From assembly GCF_900096565.1 (NCBI RefSeq), contig NZ_FMYP01000009.1:1-64000 (forward strand): a DNA stretch of 64,000 nucleotides, given 5' to 3'. The stretch is from Williamwhitmania taraxaci (GTDB lineage: Bacteria; Bacteroidota; Bacteroidia; Bacteroidales; Williamwhitmaniaceae). Positions 24,137-33,667 of this stretch are shown piece after piece. The position numbers were made by a program, and so were the translations under genes. The notes beneath the pieces were generated by a model. That model was not told the origin of the DNA and made no database searches. It saw only the letters and a program-made list of their open reading frames with translations. Each line of letters opens with the position of its first letter. Within the stretch, counting starts at the first letter, position 1.

Positions 24137-26485
24137 GTGGAAGAATTCCTCTCTCAACTCAGCGATACACAGCGCGAAGCCGTTGTCAACTTTACTGGTC
24201 CTAGCCTTATCATCGCCGGTGCCGGTTCCGGAAAAACGCGCGTGCTCACTTACCGAATTGCTTACCTGCTCAATCAAGGCGTACAACCATCATCAATCCT
24301 CGCACTAACCTTTACCAATAAGGCGGCTAAGGAGATGAAGGAGCGTATTGCGGTTACCGTGGGCGTGGCACAGTCCAAGCGTTTGCGTATGGGAACCTTT
24401 CACTCCATCTTTGCTCAAATACTGCGTGCCGAGGCCGATAAGCTTGGATACCCATCGAGTTTTACTATCTACGACACCACCGACGTGAAGAGTGTCATAA
24501 AAGCTATCGTAAAGGAGAAAAAGCTCGACGATCAGATTTATAAACCGGGGGCCGTACTCTCACGTATCTCCAGCGCCAAGAATAATCTGGTGACGCCTAT
24601 GGCTTACCGTAGCAATTCCGGCGCCATGTCGCAGGATGCTGCGGCCAAGATGCCCATGATTGCGGATATCTACACTGCCTATGCCCAAAAATGCTACAAG
24701 TCGGGCGCCATGGACTTCGACGACTTGTTGCTGAATACCAACATTCTTTTCCGCGACTTCCCTGAGGTGCTTGCCAAGTATCAACAGTTGTTCAACTTTA
24801 TTCTGGTGGATGAGTATCAGGATACCAACTACTCCCAATACCTCATTGTGAATAAGTTGGCCACACACCATAAGAATATTTGCGTGGTGGGCGATGATGC
24901 GCAGAGTATCTACTCCTTCCGTGGAGCAAAAATCGAGAACATCCTTAACTTCCGAAACGATTACCCCAACTATAAACTCTTTAAGCTGGAGCAGAACTAT
25001 CGCTCTACACAAAACATTGTGAATGCAGCCAACAGCCTCATTGCTAAGAATAAGAATCAAATTAAGAAGGTTTCTTACAGCGAGAAGGAGTCGGGTGATC
25101 TCATCAAGGTACTCCGAGCGTATACCGATCAGGAGGAGGGGCTCATGGTGGCGGCATCCATACACCAAACTATCCTTCAGGATCAAGCGACTTACCAGAA
25201 CTTTGCCATACTCTACCGCACCAATGCGCAGTCGCGTATTTTTGAAGACTCCCTGCGGAAGAAGAATATTCCCTACAAGGTTTACGGAGGACTTTCGTTC
25301 TACCAACGCAAGGAGATCAAGGATCTGCTGTGCTACTTCCGGTTGGTGCTTAACCATAACGACGATGAAGCCTATAAGCGGGTGGTGAACTTCCCTGCTC
25401 GGGGAATTGGCGAAACTACCATGTCGCGCGTGGAAGCAGCAGCCTCGGCTAAAGGGCTTAGCATTTGGGAGGCGGCATTGAATATCCGAAGCCTCGATTC
25501 GGAGGTGAAGGATGGTGCCGCGCGTAAACTGGCCGACTTTGCTGCGATCATAAAGGATCTTGCCACCGAGATTGTTACCTCCGATGCCTACAACCTCGCC
25601 TTAACCATTGCTACAAAATCGGGCGTTATCAACGATTTGCGCATGGATAAATCGCAAGAAGGCACATCGAAGTTGGAGAACCTAGAGGCGCTGCTTAACG
25701 GAATTCGTGAGTTTGTCGATGAGATGAAGCGTGCTGAGGAGCCCGATGGTGAGCCCACCCTCGACCGTTTTCTAGAGACCGTATCGCTGTTGACCGATGC
25801 CGATAAGGATAAGCCAGAGGACAAGAATAAGGTGACAATTATGACCATTCACTCGGCCAAAGGACTCGAGTTTAAATACGTATACTTGGTTGGTTTGGAA
25901 GACGAACTTTTTCCATCCCGCATGAGCATGAATACCGAGCAAGAGTTAGAAGAGGAGCGACGGTTATTCTACGTCGCCATCACTAGGGCCGAGCGCAGAG
26001 CCACCATCTCTTATGCCCTTCAACGCTATAAGTGGGGCACACCGGCTACCTGTCGCCCTAGTCGTTTTTTAAAGGAGATCGACGAGCAGTTTCTCGATAT
26101 GGGCGATTCCGATCCCGACAATGAGAGTAACTCCCTGTTGAACCTCTCGACGCAAAATGGCGGTTTTACCAAAAACTACGGCGGCTTCTCCAATCCTTAC
26201 CAAAAGAATGTTCCAGCTTCTCCTAATAAGATAACCTCCACGGAGGTGAAGACAAAGCTCCCCGCTGGCGCTACGGTTTTCAACGAGCCCATTGCCAAGC
26301 AATTTGTGGAATGTGCCGAGAACGATATCGTAGAGGGAGTTCAGGTTGAGCACGAGCGATTTGGCATTGGAAAAGTGATTACAGCCGAAGGGGATGGACC
26401 AAACCGAAAGGTTACCGTTTTCTTTCCTGCGGCAGGCCAAAAAACGCTGCTACTCAAATTTGCTAAACTAAAAATTGGGTTGTAA
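24137..26485 (+). CDS. UvrD/PcrA-type ATP-dependent DNA helicase
   Basis: The 782-residue superfamily 1A helicase unwinds DNA 3' to 5' in excision repair and at blocked forks. Motif I is AGAGSGKTR at 27-35, motif Ia is ALTFTNKAAKEMKERI, motif II is VDEYQDTN near 224-231, motif III is VVGDDAQSIYSFRGA, motif IV has the YRTNAQSR segment, and motifs V/VI are MTIHSAKGLEFKYVYLVG and EERRLFYVAITRAE. The C-terminal 45 residues (VEHERFGIGKVI onward) form the tudor-like RNA-polymerase-binding module of PcrA/UvrD. No in-frame ATG lies before the N-terminal core, so translation starts at GTG 24137. Confidence 0.95.
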   Translation: MEEFLSQLSDTQREAVVNFTGPSLIIAGAGSGKTRVLTYRIAYLLNQGVQPSSILALTFTNKAAKEMKERIAVTVGVAQSKRLRMGTFHSIFAQILRAEADKLGYPSSFTIYDTTDVKSVIKAIVKEKKLDDQIYKPGAVLSRISSAKNNLVTPMAYRSNSGAMSQDAAAKMPMIADIYTAYAQKCYKSGAMDFDDLLLNTNILFRDFPEVLAKYQQLFNFILVDEYQDTNYSQYLIVNKLATHHKNICVVGDDAQSIYSFRGAKIENILNFRNDYPNYKLFKLEQNYRSTQNIVNAANSLIAKNKNQIKKVSYSEKESGDLIKVLRAYTDQEEGLMVAASIHQTILQDQATYQNFAILYRTNAQSRIFEDSLRKKNIPYKVYGGLSFYQRKEIKDLLCYFRLVLNHNDDEAYKRVVNFPARGIGETTMSRVEAAASAKGLSIWEAALNIRSLDSEVKDGAARKLADFAAIIKDLATEIVTSDAYNLALTIATKSGVINDLRMDKSQEGTSKLENLEALLNGIREFVDEMKRAEEPDGEPTLDRFLETVSLLTDADKDKPEDKNKVTIMTIHSAKGLEFKYVYLVGLEDELFPSRMSMNTEQELEEERRLFYVAITRAERRATISYALQRYKWGTPATCRPSRFLKEIDEQFLDMGDSDPDNESNSLLNLSTQNGGFTKNYGGFSNPYQKNVPASPNKITSTEVKTKLPAGATVFNEPIAKQFVECAENDIVEGVQVEHERFGIGKVITAEGDGPNRKVTVFFPAAGQKTLLLKFAKLKIGL

Positions 26486-26496
26486 TACACGGAGTT

Positions 26497-26526
26497 TTGT
26501 TTATTCCGTTTAATGAGTTAATTTTG
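26497..26526 (+). promoter_or_regulatory. Promoter of the DUF4290 gene
   Basis: TTG (26497-26499), a 19-base spacer and TAATTTTG (26519-26526) form a full consensus Bacteroidota promoter. Transcription would start near 26533, which rules out any start at 26497 and supports ATG 26575. Confidence 0.65.
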
Positions 26527-26574
26527 TGTTTGTTAAAGTTACCCCTAAATGGGGTGTTTATACGACAATTTATT

Positions 26575-27180
26575 ATGATGGACTATAATACTCAGCGGAG
26601 TAAACTCCCTCTTCCCGAATACGGAAGAAATGTTCAGCAAATGGTTGATTATGCTCTTACTGTTGAGGATAGGGAGGAACGTAATACCGTGGTAAAAACC
26701 ATTATTTCGGTTATGGGTACGCTGAACCCACATCTGCGCGATCAACCCGATTTTAAGCACAAACTTTGGGATCACTTGGCAGTTATGTCCGATTTCAAAC
26801 TCGTGGTTGACTCACCATACCCCGATCCTTCGCGTGAAAAACTGAGCGAGAAACCTCGCCCTGTACCATATGCCCCTATTCGTTTAAAGCATAAACACTA
26901 TGGTCGTGTGATTCAAAGCATGGTTACCGCTGCCATGAAGCTTGAGGATGGAGAAGAGAAAGATTTTCTGGTTTACGCCATTGCCAACCAGATGAAGAAA
27001 TCTTACCTCACATGGAACAAGGAATCGGTTACTGATGATATCATATTGCGTGACCTTGGCGAATTTTCGGAGGGTATGCTTAAGCTCAGTCCGGAATACA
27101 AGCTCCAAGAACGGTTCGAAATACAATCGACTTCAGCTCCTAAGAAGCGTATCCCGCAGCATCATTCCCGCAAAAAGTAA
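26575..27180 (+). CDS. DUF4290 domain protein of unknown function
   Basis: The 201-residue protein is a Bacteroidota-specific DUF4290 member, recognised from its start (MDYNTQRSKLPLPEYGRN, QQMVDYALTVEDREERN) and from HLRDQPDFKHKLWDHLAVMSDF. It looks cytoplasmic and largely helical, with a basic tail. Its function is unknown. It sits directly upstream of murA, 12 bases apart, so it may be co-transcribed with it. In this phylum it commonly accompanies cell-envelope genes, by my recollection. ATG 26575 and ATG 26578 are both possible starts. Confidence 0.9.
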   Translation: MMDYNTQRSKLPLPEYGRNVQQMVDYALTVEDREERNTVVKTIISVMGTLNPHLRDQPDFKHKLWDHLAVMSDFKLVVDSPYPDPSREKLSEKPRPVPYAPIRLKHKHYGRVIQSMVTAAMKLEDGEEKDFLVYAIANQMKKSYLTWNKESVTDDIILRDLGEFSEGMLKLSPEYKLQERFEIQSTSAPKKRIPQHHSRKK

Positions 27181-27192
27181 TTCGGCATAAAC

Positions 27193-28500
27193 ATGGGTAC
27201 CTTCGAAATAAAGGGAGGCCTTAAGCTTTCGGGTGATATTCACCCACAGGGAGCGAAAAATGAGGCGCTTCAAATTCTGTGTGCCATTCTGCTCACACCC
27301 GAAGAGGTTGTGGTGCATAATGTTCCCAGCATTCTCGACGTAAATAAGCTTATCGACCTGCTCCAAAGCATGGGTGTAGAAGTGAACAAGTTGAGCGATT
27401 CGTCTTACTCGTTCAAGGCCACCCAAGTAGATATCAACTACCTCCGTACCGATGAGTTCAGAGTAAAGGCCGCCAGCTTACGGGGTTCCATTATGGTGGT
27501 TGGTCCACTTTTAGCTCGTTTCGGCAAGGGGTTTGTTCCCCGTCCAGGTGGCGATAAGATTGGTCGACGCAGGCTCGATACCCACTTCTTAGGATTTCAG
27601 CGCTTAGGTGCCAGTTTCGATTTTAGCATTGCCGAAAATTATTACGCCGTTGAGGCAAGTAACCTACATGGTTGCAACATGCTTCTCGATGAGGCGTCGG
27701 TAACGGGAACGGCCAATATTCTTATGGCTGCCGTTATGGCCAAGGGTGTGACTACCATGTATAACGCCGCTTGCGAACCCTATGTTCAGCAACTTTGCAA
27801 GTTACTAAATAGGATGGGTGCCAAAATTACGGGTATTGGCTCCAACTTACTTACCATTGAAGGGGTAACCGAACTTCACGGTGCGGTACACACCATCTTG
27901 CCGGATATGATTGAGATTGGTAGCTTTATTGGGATGGCTGCCATGACTCAAAGTGAAATTACTATTAAGAATGTCTCCTACGATGATCTCGGTATTATTC
28001 CTTACTCTTTCGAACGAATGGGGATTAAGATGGAGCGTAGGGGCGACGATATTTATATTCCTGCTCAGGATGGCTATACCATCGATACCTTTATTGATGG
28101 CAGCATTCTGACTATTGCTGATGCCCCTTGGCCAGGCTTGACGCCTGATCTTTTAAGCGTTTTTCTCGTGGTGGCTACTCAGGCTCGTGGAAGTGTGCTT
28201 ATACACCAAAAAATGTTTGAGAGTCGCTTGTTTTTTGTCGATAAACTCATCGACATGGGGGCGCAAATAATTCTTTGTGATCCTCACCGAGCCACTGTAA
28301 TTGGCCAAGGTAATCGGGTGAAACTGCGCGCCACGGTAATGACCTCTCCTGATATTCGTGCCGGAGTTGCGCTGCTTATTGCAGCCATGTCTGCAGAAGG
28401 AACCTCAATTATTCACAACATTGAGCAGATCGACAGGGGTTATGAGCGCATCGATGAGCGCTTGAATAAGCTGGGTGCCCAAATTCGTCGCATCCAATAA
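27193..28500 (+). CDS. murA: UDP-N-acetylglucosamine 1-carboxyvinyltransferase MurA
   Basis: MurA transfers enolpyruvate from PEP to UDP-GlcNAc, the first committed step of peptidoglycan synthesis in the cytoplasm. The 435-residue protein has the substrate-binding GAKNEAL (Lys22-Asn23), the active-site loop RPGGDKIGRRRLDTHF, and the later GSFIGMAAM and PWPGLTPDLLS segments. The loop residue equivalent to E. coli Cys115 is Asp121. That substitution is known to keep activity while blocking alkylation by fosfomycin. The gene follows DUF4290 after 12 bases and precedes grpE. Confidence 0.97.
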   Translation: MGTFEIKGGLKLSGDIHPQGAKNEALQILCAILLTPEEVVVHNVPSILDVNKLIDLLQSMGVEVNKLSDSSYSFKATQVDINYLRTDEFRVKAASLRGSIMVVGPLLARFGKGFVPRPGGDKIGRRRLDTHFLGFQRLGASFDFSIAENYYAVEASNLHGCNMLLDEASVTGTANILMAAVMAKGVTTMYNAACEPYVQQLCKLLNRMGAKITGIGSNLLTIEGVTELHGAVHTILPDMIEIGSFIGMAAMTQSEITIKNVSYDDLGIIPYSFERMGIKMERRGDDIYIPAQDGYTIDTFIDGSILTIADAPWPGLTPDLLSVFLVVATQARGSVLIHQKMFESRLFFVDKLIDMGAQIILCDPHRATVIGQGNRVKLRATVMTSPDIRAGVALLIAAMSAEGTSIIHNIEQIDRGYERIDERLNKLGAQIRRIQ

Positions 28501-28588
28501 TACTTAACCGACAAAATGTCGTCTTTTGCGAAGTGGCAAGCAATTTGCAAGTGCCCTTTCGCGTAATACTTATATGATATAGTTCGAT

Positions 28589-29155
28589 ATGACCAAGCAT
28601 AAGAAGCAAAGCGGTGCAGAGGAGTTGCCAAAACAGGAGGCAACCGAGACAGAGGTGAATAATCAAGAAGCCACAGAAGCAGCTAACGTTGAAGCACAAG
28701 AAATACCAGCCGAACCTACTACAGAGGAGCAGTTGGCCGATTATAAGGATCGATACATGCGGCTTAGTGCCGAGTTCGATAATTTCAGGAAGCGTACCCG
28801 TAAGGAGCGCGAGGATTTGATCAAGACAGCAGGCGAATCTGTTATTGTAAACATGCTTCCTGTAGTAGACGATTTCGATAGAGCGCTGAAAGCAATGGAT
28901 GTCGCCACGGATCTAGAGCCAGTAAAAGAGGGCGTGGTGCTTATTGTTAATAAGTTTAATGAGTTTTTGAAACGTCAAGGCGTTGTTGAGATTGAGGCTG
29001 TTGGCCACTCGCTCAACACCGATTTACATGAGGCTATTACCCAAATCCCGGCTCCGAGTAAAGCGTTAAAAGGAAAGATTGTTGACGTTATTCAAAAGGG
29101 CTATCGCCTCAACGAAAAAGTAATTCGCTACTCCAAGGTTATTGTTGGTGAGTAA
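28589..29155 (+). CDS. grpE: Nucleotide exchange factor GrpE
   Basis: GrpE drives ADP release from DnaK and works as a thermosensor. The 188-residue protein has an acidic, low-complexity N-terminus (to about 45), a long helix (about 45-100, DRYMRLSAEFDNFRKRTRKE), and the C-terminal beta domain with TDLHEAIT and KGKIVDVIQKGY. dnaJ follows after 21 bases, forming a grpE-dnaJ pair. dnaK is not here, and no CIRCE element is visible upstream. Confidence 0.96.
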   Translation: MTKHKKQSGAEELPKQEATETEVNNQEATEAANVEAQEIPAEPTTEEQLADYKDRYMRLSAEFDNFRKRTRKEREDLIKTAGESVIVNMLPVVDDFDRALKAMDVATDLEPVKEGVVLIVNKFNEFLKRQGVVEIEAVGHSLNTDLHEAITQIPAPSKALKGKIVDVIQKGYRLNEKVIRYSKVIVGE

Positions 29156-29176
29156 CGCTAAAAATGTATCTGCACA

Positions 29177-30328
29177 ATGACTAAGCGCGATTATTATGAA
29201 ATTCTAGGCATTTCGAAGAGTGCCTCTGCTGCCGATATTAAGAAGGCTTACCGGCAGATGGCATTGAAATACCATCCCGATAAAAACCCTGGAGACAAAG
29301 CCTCTGAGGATAAGTTCAAAGAGGCAGCTCAGGCCTATGAGGTTCTTAGCGATGATAATAAACGTGCCCGTTACGATCAATATGGCCACGCAGGAGTTGG
29401 CGGTGCCGGAGGTGGCGGCGGTTTTAGCGGCGGTGGCATGAACATGGATGACATTTTTTCGCACTTTGGTGACATCTTTGGAGGACATTTTGGCGGGTTT
29501 TCGTCTGGCGGTTCTCGTGGGGGCGGTCGGCGCGTAAATCGGGGTTCCGATCTTCGTATTAAGGTGAAACTTAATCTTTCGGAGGTTGCCAATGGGGTTG
29601 AAAAAAAGATCAAGGTAAACAAGCACGTTGAATGCAAGAAATGTAGCGGAACTGGAGCCGAGGATGGCAGTGGTTCTTCAACATGCAATACCTGTCGAGG
29701 GGCCGGACAAGTTACGCGTATTAGCAACACTATATTAGGCCAAATGCAAACTGCCTCCGTCTGCCCAACCTGTGGTGGCGAAGGAAAGATTGTCACCAAT
29801 CCATGTAAGGCTTGCAACGGCGATGGGCTGGTTCGTGGGGAAGAGGTTATTGAGATTCGTATCCCAGCTGGAGTTGGCGAAGGAATGCAACTCTCTGTCT
29901 CTGGAAAGGGGAATGCCGCGCGTAGGGGAGGAATGAATGGAGATTTACTCGTCATTATTGAGGAGGAACCGCATCCTGAACTAATCCGCGATGGAAATGA
30001 TATAATTCACAACCTCTTTGTTAGCTTTCCGAATGCCACCCTTGGTGCCACGGTGGAAGTTCCTACAGTAGACGGAAAGGTGAAAATAAAAGTCGATCCA
30101 GGTACTCAGCCGGGAAAAATCTTGCGTCTTCGCGGCAAAGGAATCCCCGATGTTAATGGTTATGGCCGTGGCGATCTTTTGGTCCATATTAATGTATGGG
30201 TTCCAAAGAAGCTCACCAAGGAGGAGGAGAAGTTCGTTGAGAAGATGGCTGAGTCCGAAAACTTCATTCCAAACCCTGATGCCAACGATAAGAATATATT
30301 TGAGCGTATGAAGAATTTCTTTAGCTAG
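29177..30328 (+). CDS. dnaJ: Chaperone DnaJ
   Basis: The 383-residue class A DnaJ (Hsp40) delivers substrates to DnaK and triggers its ATPase. The J domain has HPD at 33-35. A glycine/phenylalanine-rich linker runs from about 72 to 115. Four CxxCxGxG zinc repeats follow at about 153-216 ([32 protein letters not shown]), then two beta domains. The gene ends 28 bases before a strong terminator, closing the murA-grpE-dnaJ stretch. Confidence 0.97.
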   Translation: MTKRDYYEILGISKSASAADIKKAYRQMALKYHPDKNPGDKASEDKFKEAAQAYEVLSDDNKRARYDQYGHAGVGGAGGGGGFSGGGMNMDDIFSHFGDIFGGHFGGFSSGGSRGGGRRVNRGSDLRIKVKLNLSEVANGVEKKIKVNKHVECKKCSGTGAEDGSGSSTCNTCRGAGQVTRISNTILGQMQTASVCPTCGGEGKIVTNPCKACNGDGLVRGEEVIEIRIPAGVGEGMQLSVSGKGNAARRGGMNGDLLVIIEEEPHPELIRDGNDIIHNLFVSFPNATLGATVEVPTVDGKVKIKVDPGTQPGKILRLRGKGIPDVNGYGRGDLLVHINVWVPKKLTKEEEKFVEKMAESENFIPNPDANDKNIFERMKNFFS

Positions 30329-30664
30329 TTTAATCGGCTATTCCTTATATAATTAATGCCCCGACACTGTCGGGGCATTTTTTTTGGTGGCTATTCTCTT
30401 ACATTGGGTTACGAATCTTCGACTTGTTTCGTATGGTTTCAATATATTGGATGCCTAGTTATCCCATTAGACGGAATTTATTGGTGTGGGTGAATGAAAT
30501 CGAAATGGTAGTCTTTTTGTAACTTTTTTTGTTTTCTTCATACTAATAGAGCAATGTTACACTCTTGTTGAGGCGAAAAAACAAATTTGGAGTTATTTTG
30601 CCTGAAGAAATTGTAATTTAGACACCTAGAATTTAGAACGTAATTCAAACAACTGATTATTACT
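30329..30664. other. Intergenic region between dnaJ and the ABC exporter
   Basis: The 336 bases contain the dnaJ terminator at 30356-30385. A weak -7-like TTATTTTG lies at 30593-30600 without a well-placed -33 element. I see no other gene or repeat. Confidence 0.5.
30356..30385 (+). terminator. Terminator of dnaJ
   Basis: ATGCCCCGACA and TGTCGGGGCAT (30356-30378) form an 11-bp stem with a very small loop, followed by a run of eight Ts to 30385. Confidence 0.92.
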
Positions 30665-31597
30665 ATGGAAATATTTAGAGCCGAAAACGTTGAAAAGAAG
30701 TTTGCCAATCACTTGGCCCTCGACAATGTCAGCATTTCTGTTCCGGCCAATACCATCTTCGGCTTGTTAGGCCCAAATGGGGCAGGAAAAACTACACTTA
30801 TTCGGATAATCAACCAGATTACGGCACCCGATAAGGGCCAACTCTTTTTCGAAGGGCGCCCCATGAAAGGTAGTGATGTGTTCCAGATTGGATATCTTCC
30901 AGAAGAGCGCGGTCTATATAAAAAGATGAAGGTAGGAGAGCAGGCGCTTTACCTTGCCATGCTTAAGGGGCTTTCCAAGCACGACGCTATGGAGAAGTTG
31001 AAGTATTGGTTTCGTAAGTTTGAGATTCAAGCTTGGTGGGATAAGAAGGTGGAGGAACTCTCAAAGGGCATGGCCCAAAAAGTGCAGTTCATCGTTACGG
31101 TGCTTCATGAGCCTAAACTTCTGATTTTCGATGAGCCTTTTAGTGGATTCGATCCCATTAATGCCAATTTACTAAAGGAGGAGATTCTTGGCTTGAAGAG
31201 CCGTGGCTGCACCATTATATTCTCTACTCACAATATGGGCTCGGTAGAAGAACTCTGCGACAACATCTGCTTGATTAATAAATCCCGTAATATACTTAGT
31301 GGTCATATTGATGATGTGCGCAAGAACTACGGTGAGAACATCTACGAGGTAGGTTACCGCGGTGATATCTCTTCTCTCAAGTCGATTGTTGGTCCCGACT
31401 ATGAATTGCTCAAGGAGTGGGATGATAAATACACTAAAAGAGCCACTATTAAGGTCCTTACCCCGACACAGGAAAACCGACTACTTTCGCAGTTGCTTCC
31501 TAGCGTTGAAGTGATGAGCTTTAATGAGGTTATTCCTAGCATGAACGACATCTTTATTAAGGTAGTTCAAAACTACAACAGTGAGAATAAAAACTAG
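30665..31597 (+). CDS. ABC transporter ATP-binding protein (NatA-like)
   Basis: The 310-residue protein has Walker A GPNGAGKTT at 36-44, the signature LSKGMAQK near 133-140, Walker B LLIFDEPFSGFDP and the switch His in STHNMGS. The C-terminal 90 residues match the extra domain of NatA/CcmA-type ATPases. It is paired with the ABC-2 permease 101 bases downstream. Together they resemble the NatAB sodium exporter family, though the true substrate is unknown. The spacer between the two genes holds a nested inverted repeat at 31622-31670. Confidence 0.93.
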   Translation: MEIFRAENVEKKFANHLALDNVSISVPANTIFGLLGPNGAGKTTLIRIINQITAPDKGQLFFEGRPMKGSDVFQIGYLPEERGLYKKMKVGEQALYLAMLKGLSKHDAMEKLKYWFRKFEIQAWWDKKVEELSKGMAQKVQFIVTVLHEPKLLIFDEPFSGFDPINANLLKEEILGLKSRGCTIIFSTHNMGSVEELCDNICLINKSRNILSGHIDDVRKNYGENIYEVGYRGDISSLKSIVGPDYELLKEWDDKYTKRATIKVLTPTQENRLLSQLLPSVEVMSFNEVIPSMNDIFIKVVQNYNSENKN

Positions 31598-31698
31598 TTG
31601 CAGAACTTCCAATCGTATATCACTCAAGAGCATTTGCTCATGGTTGTTTAGTTCTTATGGTTTTTTGAGTAATAGCAAATAATGTAAAAGCAATTTTT

Positions 31699-33042
31699 AT
31701 GAATAAGATATTTCTGATAATTCAAAGGGAGTATTCGGTAAGGGTTAAGAAGAAATCATTTATCATCATGACTCTCCTTGGTCCCCTACTTTTTGGCTCT
31801 CTCATGGTAGGTCCCGCTCTAGTTGCAAAGTATGTCAAAGACGATACCATAAAGAAGATTGCGGTGATTGATGAAACGGGCAAGTTCGTAAATCTGCTGC
31901 CCGAAAAGGCCACCATCAAGTTTAAGTATTTGTCCAATACAACCCTCGAGCAGGCACGAAAAACCTTTAGTTCAGATAGTCTTTATGGGGTGCTTTATAT
32001 CCCGACAGTTGTTGAACAGCCCGACGGCGTACGCTTCTTTTCGGAGGATCAACCAAACCTCGAATTGAAAAACCATATGGAAAGTTCCATTGGGAAGGAG
32101 ATTGAACGGAGTAAACTGGCCACCTATAATATTGCCGATATTGATACCATATTAAAGACGGTCAAGACTGAAGTTTCCATGCGGACCATTCAGTGGAATG
32201 AAGATGGTAGCGAAAAGGAGAGTAGCACCGAGATGAATATGGGTATTGCCTATATTTCCGGTTTTGCCATTTATATGTTTATCTTTCTTTTCGGTGCCCA
32301 AGTAATGCGTGGCGTTATCGAAGAAAAGACTAGCCGTATCGTTGAGGTTATTATCTCCTCGGTTAAGCCGTTCCAGCTGATGATGGGTAAGATCCTTGGA
32401 ATTGCAGCGGTAGGACTTACGCAGCTCCTCATTTGGGTTATGCTCACTACAGCCATTGTTACCATTGCCAAAGCGGTGCTTGTTGTCGATTCTTCCTCTC
32501 AAGTGCAAATTCAGAACACTATTGATCAAGCCTCTGCCAATCCCATGGCTGGCAATTCCGCAGCCATGGCTCCTTCATCCTCCAAGGTGGAAGCGATCTT
32601 TACCATGCTTGGTAATGCAAACCTCCCCTATATTATTGGTTGCTTTTTCTTCTTCTTTATAGGCGGATATCTACTCTATTCTTCCATGTTTGCAGCAGTA
32701 GGAGCTGCGGTAGATAACGAAACCGAATCGCAGCAGTTTATGCTTCCGGTTACCATTCCGCTCATCCTCTCCATCTTCATCATGATGTCTACCTTTCAAG
32801 ATCCAGACTCATCGCTCTCTTTTTGGTTCTCTATGATTCCGTTCACGTCACCCATCATTATGATGGCACGCGTTCCGTTTGGAGTTCCCGATTGGCAGTT
32901 GGCTCTTTCTGCTGCAATTCTGATTGCCTCCTTTATTGGAATGACTTGGCTCTCGAGCAAGATCTATCGTGTAGGTATCTTAATGTATGGAAAGAAGACC
33001 TCGTGGAAAGAGATGTGGAAATGGATGTGGTATAGCAATTAG
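31699..33042 (+). CDS. ABC-2 type permease (NatB-like)
   Basis: The 447-residue permease has one N-terminal helix (about 22-45), a large soluble extracytoplasmic domain (about 50-180), and then five or six helices from about residue 183 onward. The segment VMRGVIEEKTSRIVEVIISSVKPFQLMMGK is split by the first of these helices and is typical of the NatB family. It forms the membrane channel for the ATPase encoded just upstream. A small membrane protein gene follows 124 bases later. Confidence 0.9.
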   Translation: MNKIFLIIQREYSVRVKKKSFIIMTLLGPLLFGSLMVGPALVAKYVKDDTIKKIAVIDETGKFVNLLPEKATIKFKYLSNTTLEQARKTFSSDSLYGVLYIPTVVEQPDGVRFFSEDQPNLELKNHMESSIGKEIERSKLATYNIADIDTILKTVKTEVSMRTIQWNEDGSEKESSTEMNMGIAYISGFAIYMFIFLFGAQVMRGVIEEKTSRIVEVIISSVKPFQLMMGKILGIAAVGLTQLLIWVMLTTAIVTIAKAVLVVDSSSQVQIQNTIDQASANPMAGNSAAMAPSSSKVEAIFTMLGNANLPYIIGCFFFFFIGGYLLYSSMFAAVGAAVDNETESQQFMLPVTIPLILSIFIMMSTFQDPDSSLSFWFSMIPFTSPIIMMARVPFGVPDWQLALSAAILIASFIGMTWLSSKIYRVGILMYGKKTSWKEMWKWMWYSN

Positions 33043-33166
33043 TCGGTAGACTTAAGGCTAAATTAGAGTTCTGTGAACTTTTTGCGAGATGGGTTCTCAT
33101 GTGGAACTATTCTTAAATAAATCACCTTTCGTGTGAACTATTTTATGCTTAAATGGAGAATAGAAA

Positions 33167-33364
33167 ATGAAAAAAAGGTTGCAGATTCTGATTTTATCGT
33201 TTTATGCCTCGGGCTTATTAATTAAGTCGCTGAGCAGTATATACCGAGATGAAATGTCTAAAATGATTCTTGGATTTTGCGAAGGCATTTCACTTGTGTT
33301 TATCCTTTTAGGATTTGCGTATATGTGCTGGTGTTTGGCAAAAAACAGAACCCATTTCCAATAA
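33167..33364 (+). CDS. Small two-helix membrane protein, unknown
   Basis: The 65-residue product has two hydrophobic segments (about 5-23 and 36-58) with a short charged loop (YRDEMSK) and a basic end. The start ATG has a weak GGAGAA upstream. I do not recognise it. The pattern of charges flanking the helices makes it a plausible small membrane protein, perhaps tied to the ABC exporter upstream, but it could be a chance frame. Confidence 0.4.
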   Translation: MKKRLQILILSFYASGLLIKSLSSIYRDEMSKMILGFCEGISLVFILLGFAYMCWCLAKNRTHFQ

Positions 33365-33667
33365 GCGATGATAGTAAAGTGCTCGGTTGACGTTACATAA
33401 ATAAGAGGGAACAGTAGGGTGACGGTATCGTTTCTTTCTGCAAAATATCAAGTGGTTATTCATTTTGATTACTTCTTGAATTACTGCAACTGTTTTTTTA
33501 TTTAGATCGAACTTCTGTAAACAGGAGTGCTTTACGTGTTTCAACCGAAATTTATTTTCTACGCTTTAATTGTTGTGGATTTGTTTGCCAAATTAAGGTT
33601 AGAATAGATGCTGATTAAAAAAGCCACTCCGTTTGGAGTGGCTTTTTTGTTGAATAGGTTGAAGGGA
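33365..33667. other. Intergenic region between convergent units
   Basis: The 303 bases between the small membrane protein and the EF-G-like gene hold one bidirectional terminator at 33617-33648. I see nothing else that I can support. Confidence 0.5.
33617..33648. terminator. Bidirectional terminator
   Basis: AAAAAAGCCACTCC and GGAGTGGCTTTTTT form a perfect 14-bp stem with a GTTT loop, giving T-runs in both directions. It serves the minus-strand EF-G-like gene ending at 33668 and probably also plus-strand transcripts. Confidence 0.92.

Noticed and set aside
24560-25357. Minus-strand open frame of 265 codons inside the helicase gene
   Set aside because: It is the complement of the conserved helicase motifs and has no recognisable sequence.
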